A stretch of 64,000 nucleotides of DNA from Micromonospora tulbaghiae (GTDB taxonomy: Bacteria; Actinomycetota; Actinomycetes; Mycobacteriales; Micromonosporaceae). Below the pieces are notes generated by a model. The model was not told where the DNA came from and did no database searches. It was given only the letters and a program-made list of their open reading frames with translations. Shown here piece by piece: positions 16,509-24,528 of this stretch. Location of the stretch: positions 186,001-250,000 of the forward strand of contig NZ_FMCQ01000010.1 of assembly GCF_900091605.1 (NCBI RefSeq), read 5' to 3'. A program made the translations under genes and the position numbers. Position 1 is the first letter of the stretch; each line of letters opens with the position of its first letter.

Positions 16509-16533
16509 TAGGGTCCGTCGCGCGCCGGACCCT
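16509..16533. promoter_or_regulatory. Inverted repeat in the kinase/ABC transporter divergent region
   Basis: AGGGTCCG-N8-CGGACCCT (16510-16517 and 16526-16533) lies between the divergent kinase (start 16462) and ABC ATPase (start 16581) genes. TAGGGT at 16509-16514 could also be a plus-strand -10. A good candidate site for the response regulator. Confidence 0.45.
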
Positions 16534-16580
16534 GCTCCGGACCGATGCCCGCCGGTCGCGGCGTGCCCAGGATGGGCCGC

Positions 16581-17414
16581 ATGCATCCACCACTCGCCCT
16601 GCACGCCGAGCGGCTGACCAAACGGTACGGCCGCCGCACCGCGCTTGCCGACTGCGACCTGAGCGTCCCGCGCGGGCACGTGGTCGGCCTGGTCGGCCCC
16701 AACGGGGCCGGAAAGTCCACGCTGCTGCAACTGGCCTGCGGGCTGACCGCGCCGACCTCGGGATCGTTGACGGTGCTCGGCTCGCCGCCGGCCGCCGACG
16801 CCGCGCACCTGGCCCGGGTCGGTTTCGTCGCCCAGGACACGCCGGTGTACGCCTCCCTCACCGTGGCCGAGCACCTGCGGATGGGCGCCTGGCTCAACCC
16901 GTCCTGGGACGCGGCGCTGGCCCGGCGGCGCGTCGCCGAGGTCGGCCTGGACCCGGCGCAGAAGGCGGGCCGGCTCTCCGGCGGCCAGCGCGCGCAACTG
17001 GCCCTCGCGCTGGCCGCCGCGAAGCGCCCCGAGCTGCTGATCCTCGACGAGCCGGCCGCCGCGCTGGACCCGCTGGCCCGCCGCGAGTTCATGCACGGGC
17101 TGGCCGGATTCGTGCGGGAACTCGGCGCCGGCGCGGTGCTCTCCTCGCACCTGCTCGGCGACGTGGCGCAGGTCTGCGACCACCTGGTCGTGCTCTGCGC
17201 CGCCCGGGTCCAGGTGGCCGGCCCGGTCACTGACCTGCTCGCCACGCACCGCCGGGCCGCCGCCGCGCCCGCCGGGGCCGAGGTGGTCTGGGCCGAGCCC
17301 GGCCGCGTCGTGGTCCGGGGCCCGGCGGTACGCGACGACGCGCCGGTCACGCTGGAGGAGCTGGTGCTGGCGTACCTGTCCCGGGCCGCCGCCCGCCCGG
17401 CGGTGATCCGATGA
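16581..17414 (+). CDS. ABC transporter ATPase
   Basis: 277 residues. ATG 16581 (MHPPLALHAERLTKRYG) is chosen over ATG 16572 and the upstream frame to 16545 because homologues start close to the first strand. Walker A GPNGAGKS, Q-loop VAQDTPVYASLTV, signature LSGGQRAQLALALAAAKRP and Walker B LLILDEPAAALDP are all present. The stop overlaps the permease start (ATGA). Together they form a small exporter of the type often under two-component or GntR control; the substrate is unknown. Confidence 0.9.
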   Translation: MHPPLALHAERLTKRYGRRTALADCDLSVPRGHVVGLVGPNGAGKSTLLQLACGLTAPTSGSLTVLGSPPAADAAHLARVGFVAQDTPVYASLTVAEHLRMGAWLNPSWDAALARRRVAEVGLDPAQKAGRLSGGQRAQLALALAAAKRPELLILDEPAAALDPLARREFMHGLAGFVRELGAGAVLSSHLLGDVAQVCDHLVVLCAARVQVAGPVTDLLATHRRAAAAPAGAEVVWAEPGRVVVRGPAVRDDAPVTLEELVLAYLSRAAARPAVIR

Positions 17415-18382
17415 TCCGGATGACGGTGCGGCAGTTCCGCCTTCCGGCGCTCGCCGGCGCCGTCGCACTGGTGCTGGCCGGCGCCTACCTGCTGCGCCTC
17501 GGCGCGGACATCCGGGCCGAGCCCGACCCGGCCCGGCTGCCCGACCGGTACGCGCAGACGATGCTGTTCCTCGCCGGTGGGTTCGCGCTGGTGCCCGCGC
17601 TGATCGGCGCGTTCTGGGGCGCGCCGCTGGTGGCCCGGGAGCTGGAGCAGGGCACGCACCGGCTGGCGTGGAACCAGAGCGTGCCGCGCCGCCGCTGGCT
17701 GGCGGTCAAGCTCGCGGTGCTGTCGGCCGCCGCCGCGCTCGTCGCCGGTGTGCTCGGCGCGCTGCTGACCTGGGCGGCCGCGCCCGTCGACCGGGTCGCC
17801 GGCGACCGGTTCAGCACCGTGCTGTTCGGCGCGCGCGGCGTCGCGCCGGCCGGGTACGCCGTGTTCGCCCTCGTCCTCGGCGTGGTCGCCGGGCTGGTGC
17901 TGCGCCGCACCCTGCCGGCGATGGCCGTGGTGTTCCTGGCCGTGGTCGTGGTGCAGCTCGCGGTGCCGAACCTGCTGCGCCCGCACTACCTGCCGCCGGA
18001 GCGGGTCACCGTGCCGATGACCGCCGAGACGGTCAACCGGGCCCGCAACCTGGGCAGCATCACCGGCTCGCCGGTCGTCGGCGGGCTGGACGTGCCGGGC
18101 GCCTGGGTCACCGACATCAGCCCGCTGCGGACCGCCGACGGGCGGCAGCTCTCCGACGCCGCGTTCGGCACCTGTTTCCGTGACCCGCCGCGCACCGGCG
18201 CCACCGGCACGTTCGGTGACACAGCGGTCTGCCTCGGCGGGCTCGACCTGCACGTGGACCTGGCGTACCAGCCGAACCGCCGGTTCTGGGCGTTCCAGTG
18301 GATCGAGCTGGCGCTCCACCTCGGCGCGGCCGGTCTGCTGGCGGCGTTCGGCCTGTGGCACGTCCGGAGACGGGCCGGCTGA
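17411..18382 (+). CDS. ABC transporter permease
   Basis: 323 residues. First helix at 12-30, then five more in LFLAGGFALVPALIGAFWG, LAVKLAVLSAAAALVAGVLGALLTW, GYAVFALVLGVVAGLVL, PAMAVVFLAVVVVQLAV and the C-terminal ALHLGAAGLLAAFGLW. The motif ARELEQGTHRLAWNQSVPRRRWL is typical of ABC-2 permeases paired with such ATPases in actinobacteria. A long extracytoplasmic loop (about 195-290) separates helices five and six. Translationally coupled to the ATPase. A strong hairpin follows. Confidence 0.87.
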   Translation: MIRMTVRQFRLPALAGAVALVLAGAYLLRLGADIRAEPDPARLPDRYAQTMLFLAGGFALVPALIGAFWGAPLVARELEQGTHRLAWNQSVPRRRWLAVKLAVLSAAAALVAGVLGALLTWAAAPVDRVAGDRFSTVLFGARGVAPAGYAVFALVLGVVAGLVLRRTLPAMAVVFLAVVVVQLAVPNLLRPHYLPPERVTVPMTAETVNRARNLGSITGSPVVGGLDVPGAWVTDISPLRTADGRQLSDAAFGTCFRDPPRTGATGTFGDTAVCLGGLDLHVDLAYQPNRRFWAFQWIELALHLGAAGLLAAFGLWHVRRRAG

Positions 18383-18397
18383 GCGGACGGGGGCGGA

Positions 18398-18426
18398 CGG
18401 TCCGGGCGCAAGCCGCGCCCGGACCG
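18398..18426. terminator. Bidirectional terminator between convergent genes
   Basis: CGGTCCGGGCGC-AAGCC-GCGCCCGGACCG is a perfect 12-base stem with a 5-base loop, placed between the permease stop and the stop of the minus-strand hydrolase. Confidence 0.72.
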
Positions 18427-18432
18427 CCGTAC

Positions 18433-19311
18433 CTATCGCTTCAGCAGCGCGCGCAGCGCCTCGGCGACCTCGCCGGGGGCCTCCTCGGCCATGAAGTGCC
18501 CGGCCGTGGTGGTGCGGTGCTCCAGGTCCGGGGCCCAGGCCCGCCACACCGCCGCCGCGTCGTAGCCGAGCGCGGCGCCCCAGTCCTGCTGGATGACGGT
18601 GACCGGCATGGCCAGCCGCCGCCCTGCGTCCCGGTCCGCCCGGTCGTGCGCCACGTCGATCCCGGCCGACGCCCGGTAGTCGGCGACGATCGAGTCGACC
18701 GCCTCCCGGGAGGCCCGCAGGTACTCGGCGCGCACCTCGGCCGGCATGGCCGCCGGTTCACCGGCCCAGGCGTCGAGGAAGTGCCCGAAGAACGCGTCGG
18801 CGCTGCCCGCGATCATCTTCTCCGGCAGGCCGGGCGGCTGGGCCATCAGGTAGAGGTGGAACGCCACCGAAGCGGACACGCCGTGCAGCACGTCCCACAT
18901 GTCGAGGGTGGGCAGCACGTCCAGCGACGCCAGGTGGGTGACCGCGTCCGGGTGGTCCAGACCGGCCCGGACCGCCACCAGGGCGCCCCGGTCGTGCCCG
19001 GCGAGCGCGAACCGCTCGTGCCCGAGCGCGCGGGCCAGCGCCACCACGTCGGCGGCCATGGTCCGCTTGCTGTACGTGTCCTCGCTGTCGGCGGCCGGTT
19101 TGTCACTCGCGCCGTAGCCGCGCAGGTCGGGGCAGATCACCGTGTGCTCGCCTGCCAGGTCGGCGGCGACGTGCCGCCACATCAGGTGGGTCTGTGGGAA
19201 GCCGTGCAGCAGCACGACCGGGCTGCCGGTGCCGCCCACCGCCACGTTCAGCGTCACACCCTCGGCGACCGGAACGCGCTGGTAGTCGAATCCCGCGATG
19301 GCGGTGCTCAT
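18433..19311 (-). CDS. Alpha/beta hydrolase, haloacetate dehalogenase/epoxide hydrolase type
   Basis: 292 residues from ATG 19311 (GAGGG upstream); the frame is open to 19368. Oxyanion region VVLLHGFPQTHLMWRH, CPDLRGYGASDKP, nucleophile elbow GHDRGALVA in which the nucleophile is Asp, not Ser, and C-terminal catalytic His in TAGHFMAEEAP. An Asp nucleophile marks dehalogenases and epoxide hydrolases; the HGFPQT and YSKRTMA features resemble haloacetate/fluoroacetate dehalogenases. Substrate inferred only. Divergent from the BTAD regulator gene. Confidence 0.85.
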   Translation of the reverse strand: MSTAIAGFDYQRVPVAEGVTLNVAVGGTGSPVVLLHGFPQTHLMWRHVAADLAGEHTVICPDLRGYGASDKPAADSEDTYSKRTMAADVVALARALGHERFALAGHDRGALVAVRAGLDHPDAVTHLASLDVLPTLDMWDVLHGVSASVAFHLYLMAQPPGLPEKMIAGSADAFFGHFLDAWAGEPAAMPAEVRAEYLRASREAVDSIVADYRASAGIDVAHDRADRDAGRRLAMPVTVIQQDWGAALGYDAAAVWRAWAPDLEHRTTTAGHFMAEEAPGEVAEALRALLKR

Positions 19312-19409
19312 CTCGATCCCTCTTTCGTCTCGTCGTACCGGTCCAGCGTGGCGGCGCCGGATGAGCAACCGATGAGCGCGATACGGTGACCCCTGGCGAG
19401 GAGGGGTCG

Positions 19410-21377
19410 GTGCCTGTCGGTTTCGGTGTGCTGGGTCCGGTGACGGCCTGGGACGACGCGGGCGAGCCGGTCGACCTCAAGGGGCCCCGGCACCGGGCCG
19501 TGCTGGCGCGGCTGGTCGCCGCCCGAGGGCGGACCGTGCCGGTCGGGCAGATCGTCGACGACCTGTGGGACGACCCGCCGGCCGGCGCGGTGGGCGCGGT
19601 CCGCACGTTCGTCGCGGCGCTGCGCCGCCGCCTCGAACCGCACCGTCGGCCACGCGAGCCGGCCCGGCTGCTGGTCACCGACGGACCGGGGTACGCGCTG
19701 CGCGCCGCTCCGGACACCGTCGACGCCTGGCGGTTCGAGGACACCGTCACCGCGACTGCCGAGGCGCTGCCCCGGGCCGCGCTCGACCGGCTCGACGAGG
19801 CGCTGGGCTGGTGGCGCGGACCCGCGTACGCCGACTTCGACCAGCCGTGGGCGCACGCCGAACGGTCCCGGCTCGACCAGATCCGGCTCACCGCCGTCGA
19901 GCGGCGGGCCGAGGCGCTGCTGGCGCTGGACCGGGCCGCCGACGCCGTGCCCGATCTCGACGCCCACGTCGCCGGGTACCCGTGGCGGGAAGAGGGGTGG
20001 GCGCTGCTGGCGTCGGCGCTCTACCGCGCCGGACGGCAGGCCGACGCGCTCGCCGTGCTGCGCCGCGCCCGGGAACTGCTGCGCGACCAGCTCGGCCTCG
20101 ACCCGGGGCCGCGGCTGCGACGGCTGGAGACCGACCTGCTGCGCCAGGCCGAACCCGAACCGACCGGTCCGGCGCGGGTCTGGGCGGAGACCGCCGCGGC
20201 GTACGAGCGCAGTGTGGTGCCCGGCGCGCGAGCCCGGCTGGAGTCGACCGTCGGAATGCTGCGCAGCCTCGCGGTGACCGGGCCGGGCGGACTGGAGGCC
20301 GCCCGGGACCAGCGTGAGGCGGCCATCACCGCGGCCGAGCACCTGGGCGACCCGGAGTTCACGGCGCGGGTGATCGGCGGGTACGACGTACCGGCGATCT
20401 GGACCCGCTCGGACGACCCGGCGCAGGCGGCCCGGGTGGTCGCCGCGGCGCAGCGGGCGCTGGCCGGGCTGGGCCCGGACGCGCCGGAGGCGACCCGCGC
20501 CCGGCTGCTGGCCACCGTCGCGATCGAGTCCCGAGGTACGGCGTCGCCGGGCCCCGCCGAGGCGGCGCGTGAGGCGGAGGCGATCGCGCGGCGGGTGGCC
20601 GACCCGGCGCTGCTGGCGCAGGCGCTCAACGGCGTGTACATGCAGACGTTCCACCGGGCCGGGCTGGCCGCGCAGCGGGACGCGATCGGCGCGGAGCTGG
20701 TCGCGCTCGCCGCCCGGCACGGCCTGGCCACCGCCGAGATCCTCGGGCACCTGATCCGGGTGCAGGCGCGCAGCGCGCTCGCCGACTTCACCGCCGCCGA
20801 CGCGCACGCCGACGCGGCGGACCGGCTCGCCGCGCGGCACGAGAGCCCGCTCGTCGGCGTGTTCACCGGCGGCTACCGGGCCATGCGGACCGCCGCCACC
20901 GGCGCGTCGTACCCGGAGGCGGAGGCGGCGTACCGGTCGTGGGCGACCGCGCTGGCCGGCTGCGGGATGCCCGGCGTGGAACGCGGACTGCTGCCGCTGG
21001 CGCTGCTCTGCCTGCGGGTGTGGCACGACCGGCCCGCCGCCTTCCCCGGTGGCACCGACTGGGGCCCGTACGCGCCCTGGGCCCGCCCGCTGCTCCTGCT
21101 CGCCGACGGCCGCCGGGACGAGGCCGCGAGGGCGTTGCGCCGCACCCCGCCGCCGCCGCGTGACCTGCTCATGGAGGCGCTGTGGTGCCTCACCGGCCGG
21201 GCCGCTGTGGCGCTCGGCGACCGGGACGCGATGCTCCGGGCACGGAGCGCGCTCGCCCCGGCGGCGCACGAGCTGGCCGGGGCCGGTAGCGGCCTGCTCA
21301 CCGCCGGGCCGGTCGCCGCGCACCTGGACCGCCTCGACGCCGCACTCGCGGTGACCGGCGCTCAGGACCGTTCATGA
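19410..21377 (+). CDS. AfsR/SARP-type regulator with BTAD domain, lacking NB-ARC
   Basis: 655 residues from GTG 19410, chosen for the GAGGAGGGG before it; an in-frame GTG at 19386 has no such site. Trans_Reg_C winged helix at about 1-95 (FGVLGPVTAWD, LKGPRHRAVLARLVAARGRTVPV, VDDLWDDPPAGAVGAVRTFVAALRRRL), BTAD at about 100-245 (RLDQIRLTAVERRAEALLALDRAADAVPDL). The rest is Ala-rich helical TPR-like sequence with no Walker A motif, so it is not a full AfsR ATPase. Probably regulates the divergent hydrolase gene or the following PLP enzyme. Confidence 0.85.
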   Translation: MPVGFGVLGPVTAWDDAGEPVDLKGPRHRAVLARLVAARGRTVPVGQIVDDLWDDPPAGAVGAVRTFVAALRRRLEPHRRPREPARLLVTDGPGYALRAAPDTVDAWRFEDTVTATAEALPRAALDRLDEALGWWRGPAYADFDQPWAHAERSRLDQIRLTAVERRAEALLALDRAADAVPDLDAHVAGYPWREEGWALLASALYRAGRQADALAVLRRARELLRDQLGLDPGPRLRRLETDLLRQAEPEPTGPARVWAETAAAYERSVVPGARARLESTVGMLRSLAVTGPGGLEAARDQREAAITAAEHLGDPEFTARVIGGYDVPAIWTRSDDPAQAARVVAAAQRALAGLGPDAPEATRARLLATVAIESRGTASPGPAEAAREAEAIARRVADPALLAQALNGVYMQTFHRAGLAAQRDAIGAELVALAARHGLATAEILGHLIRVQARSALADFTAADAHADAADRLAARHESPLVGVFTGGYRAMRTAATGASYPEAEAAYRSWATALAGCGMPGVERGLLPLALLCLRVWHDRPAAFPGGTDWGPYAPWARPLLLLADGRRDEAARALRRTPPPPRDLLMEALWCLTGRAAVALGDRDAMLRARSALAPAAHELAGAGSGLLTAGPVAAHLDRLDAALAVTGAQDRS

Positions 21378-21406
21378 GGGCAGCTCGGATGGAGTGCGTC
21401 CTCGGC

Positions 21407-21412
21407 TAGGGT
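21407..21412 (+). promoter_or_regulatory. -10 box of a leaderless promoter (PLP decarboxylase gene)
   Basis: TAGGGT followed by six bases and then the ATG start; there is no Shine-Dalgarno sequence between. Confidence 0.5.
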
Positions 21413-21418
21413 GCGGCG

Positions 21419-22786
21419 ATGGACGAGCTGAGGCACCTGCTCCGGCGCGCCGCCGACCACGCGGCCGACTACCGGCTGTCGCTGCCGGACCGGCCGGTCG
21501 GCGTACCCGTGGACCAGGCCGCGCTGAACAAGGCGTTCGCCGTCCCGCTGCCGAACGCGCCCACCCCGCCCGAACATGTGCTCGCGGAGCTGGTGGCCGC
21601 CGCCGAACCGGGACTCGTGGCCACCGCCGGGCCGCGCTACTTCGGCTTCGTCATCGGCGGCGCCTTGCCGGCCGCCACCGCCGCGGACATGCTGGCCGCC
21701 GGGTGGGATCAGAACGCGTTCAACGCGGTCGCCTCCCCCGCCGCGGTGGCCGCCGAGACGGCCGCCGGTACCTGGCTCAAGGAACTGCTCGGCATCCCGG
21801 CGACCGCGTCCGTCGGTTTCGTCACCGGCGGGCAGGCGGCGAACACCGCCGGGCTCGCCGCCGCCCGCCACCAAGTCCTCGCCGACGTCGGCTGGGACGT
21901 GGAACGACGCGGCCTGCCCGGCGCGCCAGTGATCCGCGTGTTCGCCGGCGCCGAACGGCACGCCACCATCGACAGGTCGCTACGGCTGCTCGGCCTCGGC
22001 ACCGACGCGCTGCGCCCGGTGCCGACCGGCCCGCAGGGCGCCATCGACCCGCACGCGCTGGCGGCGGCGCTGCGCGACGCCGGTCCCGGCCCGACGATCG
22101 TCTGCCTGCAGGCCGGAAACGTGAACACCGGCGCGTGCGACGACCTGCGCCGCGCCTGCGACCTGGTCCACCGGTACGGCGGCTGGGCGCACGTGGACGG
22201 CGCGTTCGGGCTGTGGGCGGCCGCCAGCCCGTCGACCCGGCACCTGGTGGACGGGCTGGAGGCGGCCGACTCGTGGGCCTGCGACGGCCACAAGTGGCTG
22301 AACCTGCCGTACGACACCGCGTTCGCGTTCTGCGCCCGGCCCGACGTGCACGCGGCGGCCATGTCGTACGCGGCCGCGTACCTCGTGGGCTCCGGCGGGG
22401 TGCCCGCGGGCGCGGACCTGACCGCGGAGTCCTCCCGCCGCGCCCGTGGCTTCGCGGTCTGGGCCGGCCTGCGGGAGCTGGGTCGCGACGGCGTCGCCGC
22501 TCTGGTCGAGCGGTGTTGCGCGCTGGCCCGTCGGTTCGCCGACGGGCTCACGGCGGCCGGGTTCGAGGTGGTGAACGACGTCGTGCTCAACCAGGTGCTC
22601 GTCGGGTTCGGCGACGACGCGCGCACCGACCGGGTGGTCGCCGCGGTGCAGGCCGACGGGACGTGCTGGGCAGGCGGGACGACGTGGCGGGGGCGGCGGC
22701 TGATGCGCATCTCGGTGTCGAACGCGACCACGACGGAGGCGGACGTGGACCGGTCGGTGGCGGCGATCGCCCGGCTGGCCCGCTGA
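21419..22786 (+). CDS. PLP-dependent decarboxylase, group II family
   Basis: 455 residues. Fold-type I enzyme of the aromatic-L-amino-acid/glutamate decarboxylase superfamily: ATAGPRYFGFVIGGALPAA near the N-terminus, cofactor His-containing region ERHATIDRSLRLLGLG, Asp in WAHVDGAFGLWAAASP and Schiff-base Lys in CDGHKWLNLPYDT (near residue 292). The branch in actinobacteria is often annotated as aspartate aminotransferase family; the amino acid used is not predictable. A leaderless promoter precedes it. Confidence 0.86.
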   Translation: MDELRHLLRRAADHAADYRLSLPDRPVGVPVDQAALNKAFAVPLPNAPTPPEHVLAELVAAAEPGLVATAGPRYFGFVIGGALPAATAADMLAAGWDQNAFNAVASPAAVAAETAAGTWLKELLGIPATASVGFVTGGQAANTAGLAAARHQVLADVGWDVERRGLPGAPVIRVFAGAERHATIDRSLRLLGLGTDALRPVPTGPQGAIDPHALAAALRDAGPGPTIVCLQAGNVNTGACDDLRRACDLVHRYGGWAHVDGAFGLWAAASPSTRHLVDGLEAADSWACDGHKWLNLPYDTAFAFCARPDVHAAAMSYAAAYLVGSGGVPAGADLTAESSRRARGFAVWAGLRELGRDGVAALVERCCALARRFADGLTAAGFEVVNDVVLNQVLVGFGDDARTDRVVAAVQADGTCWAGGTTWRGRRLMRISVSNATTTEADVDRSVAAIARLAR

Positions 22787-22792
22787 GCGGCG

Positions 22793-23206
22793 TCAGCCGG
22801 GCAGACGCAGCAGGTGCCGCCCGGGGAACGGGCCGCCGTGCTCCCGTTCCCAGGTGGCGAGGTGGCGCTTCTTCTCCTCGGGCGAGGGGGCGAGGAAGCC
22901 GAAGTAGGCGAGGATCACCGTGCGGGCCTCGTCGACCGTGTACGACGCTCCCGACGGCACCGGTCCGAGGCTGTCCACGCGGACGCCGGTCGGCGTGCAG
23001 CGCACGACGGCGGAGTTGCCCTCGTACTCCTCGTAGTCCGAGCGCCCGGACATCACGTCGTCGATGCACTGCAGCAGCTCGAGGCAGTCCGGGGCGTACG
23101 TCTGGATGTCGCTGACGAGCTGGGAGGCGAAGGGGCGGAAACGCGCGTCACCGCTGGTCATGGTGGGCGCGCCGTTCTGATTGCGCCCGAACTGGATGTC
23201 ACCCAC
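22793..23206 (-). CDS. Candidate immunity protein for the EndoU toxin
   Basis: 137 residues from a GTG at 23206, two bases after the toxin stop with a G-rich Shine-Dalgarno inside the toxin end. The frame is open far upstream but that part is antisense-like. Acidic, no membrane segment: DARFRPFASQLVSDIQTYAPDCLELLQCIDD, then VDEARTVILAYFGFLAPSPEEKKRHLATWE. I do not recognise the family. Position directly after a toxin gene, size and acidity are those of an immunity protein. Confidence 0.65.
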   Translation of the reverse strand: MGDIQFGRNQNGAPTMTSGDARFRPFASQLVSDIQTYAPDCLELLQCIDDVMSGRSDYEEYEGNSAVVRCTPTGVRVDSLGPVPSGASYTVDEARTVILAYFGFLAPSPEEKKRHLATWEREHGGPFPGRHLLRLPG

Positions 23207-23208
23207 AG

Positions 23209-23694
23209 CTAGCGTCCCCCCACCGGCCAAGCCGAGTACCACGTCGTGCCACCGGGATTGTAGAAGCCCTCGACGAGCAACCCGTTCGCCCTCCCCTGCC
23301 ATTTGTTCGGGTCGTCCGGGTGCGGGCCGCCGGACCGGAACGCGCCCTCGATCGTCTCGTCGACCCGCTGCGGCGTCCAGTTGTCCGGGAAGAAGGTGCT
23401 CGAACCGCGCTTCTGGCGCCAGACACCGCCGTCGTCCTGCACGTCGACGCGGGCGCGGTACGTGCCGTCGGCGTGCCGTTCGAGGATCATCTCGCGGCCG
23501 TCCGCGTCGACCCGGACCCGGGCACCCGGCGGGTTCTCCCCCATGAACCGGTGGTGGAAGCCGGTGCCCCGGGGCGGAGTGGCGTTGGTGTTCACGTGGC
23601 CGCGGAAGATGTGCGCGTAGCGGCGGTGCCGCATCCGGGCCCGGAGCCATTTCTCCACCGGCGTGAAGAGACCGGCCTTTCCCCGCTTACCCAC
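23209..23694 (-). CDS. EndoU-type RNase toxin domain protein
   Basis: 161 residues from the GTG at 23694, which overlaps the upstream stop by eight bases (GTGGGTAA). Matches bacterial EndoU nuclease toxins: RYAHIFRGHVN (His28, His33), GTGFHHRF (His47/48), Lys95, STFFPDNWT (99-107) and the terminal TTWYSAWPV. EndoU toxins of contact-dependent systems cut tRNA. The domain has no export signal of its own; the preceding gene supplies a secretion-type N-terminal module plus membrane segment in another frame. Either coupled re-initiation or a programmed frameshift could join them. Confidence 0.78.
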   Translation of the reverse strand: MGKRGKAGLFTPVEKWLRARMRHRRYAHIFRGHVNTNATPPRGTGFHHRFMGENPPGARVRVDADGREMILERHADGTYRARVDVQDDGGVWRQKRGSSTFFPDNWTPQRVDETIEGAFRSGGPHPDDPNKWQGRANGLLVEGFYNPGGTTWYSAWPVGGR

Positions 23695-24181
23695 CGAGCA
23701 CCGCTTCGGTGGCCATGTTGAGCAACTGGTCGATGAGGACACCGGTGATGAGCTTGAAGATCGGGATCTCCAGCAGTGAGGCGCCGAACGTGACAGCGGC
23801 AGTGGCGACTGCTTGCGCGATCTGAATCGCCAGGAGCGTCAGCTGCACGATCACGTTGATCTTCAACGCGAGGACGATCCCGGCGCACACCATGAGCCCG
23901 GTCCCGATGAGCGCCGCCGCGGAGGCCCCGTCGTCCAGGTTGGTCTTCGCCGAGTCGGCCGCCTGCCAGCTCGTCTGGAAACGTTCGATGGCGTCGTCGC
24001 GGTTCTGGGTCCACATCTGCTGCGCCGACCGGTCGGCGTCGGCCACCGGAGTCCGGAGCCGGTCCGGGAAGGCGAGCCACGCCTGGCCCATCTCCAGCAG
24101 CTTCGTCTCGTCGGCCTCGGGCCAGGTGTAGCCGAGCATGCCGAGAAGGGACACCAGCTCTCCGGGCAGGGTCATTCCCAT
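23687..24181 (-). CDS. Type VII-linked toxin N-terminal module with membrane segments
   Basis: 164 residues from ATG 24181, one base after the preceding stop. It begins with MTLPGELVSLLGMLGYTWPEADETKL, the helical N-terminal domain found on CpnT-like and other actinobacterial ESX-linked polymorphic toxins, with a central Trp motif (QTSWQAAD). Two hydrophobic segments follow at about 88-108 and 112-135. The protein stops at the point where a toxin domain would follow, and that domain is encoded next in the -1/+2 frame. Presumed delivery module. Confidence 0.72.
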   Translation of the reverse strand: MGMTLPGELVSLLGMLGYTWPEADETKLLEMGQAWLAFPDRLRTPVADADRSAQQMWTQNRDDAIERFQTSWQAADSAKTNLDDGASAAALIGTGLMVCAGIVLALKINVIVQLTLLAIQIAQAVATAAVTFGASLLEIPIFKLITGVLIDQLLNMATEAVLGG

Positions 24182-24182
24182 G

Positions 24183-24509
24183 TCAGCCGAGCACCTCACG
24201 GAAACGGCCGAGACTCTCGGTGATCATGCGTTCGGTCTCCTGGTAGTTGAGGCCCATCACCCGGCTCAGCTTCCCGATGTCCTCGATCTCGACGAGGTTC
24301 GCGTCGTAGCTCTCCAGCGCCAGGTCGCGGATCGTCTCGTACACCATCCCGATGAGCGAGCCGAGGTCGTCGTTGCCCCACGGCGTGCCGAAGGCCGCCA
24401 GCTCGGCGTCGAACGCGGACAGTGCGGCACGCATACGCTGCGCCGAGGCGACGATGTCGTCACCCGCACCGATGATCGATTCGGGATCGATCTCGATCTC
24501 GCGGGCCAT
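24183..24509 (-). CDS. WXG100-like small secretion protein
   Basis: 108 residues, GGAGGGG before the ATG. Two-helix WXG-like hairpin: first helix SIIGAGDDIVASAQRMRAALSAFDAEL, turn FGTPWGNDDLGS (Trp-Gly in place of WxG), second helix IGMVYETIRDLALESYDANLVEIEDIG, then a third helix. Probably exported as a partner of the toxin module downstream, as for ESX substrates. No secretion ATPase is encoded in the window. Confidence 0.7.
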   Translation of the reverse strand: MAREIEIDPESIIGAGDDIVASAQRMRAALSAFDAELAAFGTPWGNDDLGSLIGMVYETIRDLALESYDANLVEIEDIGKLSRVMGLNYQETERMITESLGRFREVLG

Positions 24510-24528
24510 CAGCGCTCCCCTCCGTCGG

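Noticed and set aside
16463-18547. Upstream part of a 1068-codon minus-strand frame that continues into the histidine kinase
   Set aside because: The kinase starts at 16462; the extension runs antisense through the ABC ATPase and permease genes and has no domain.
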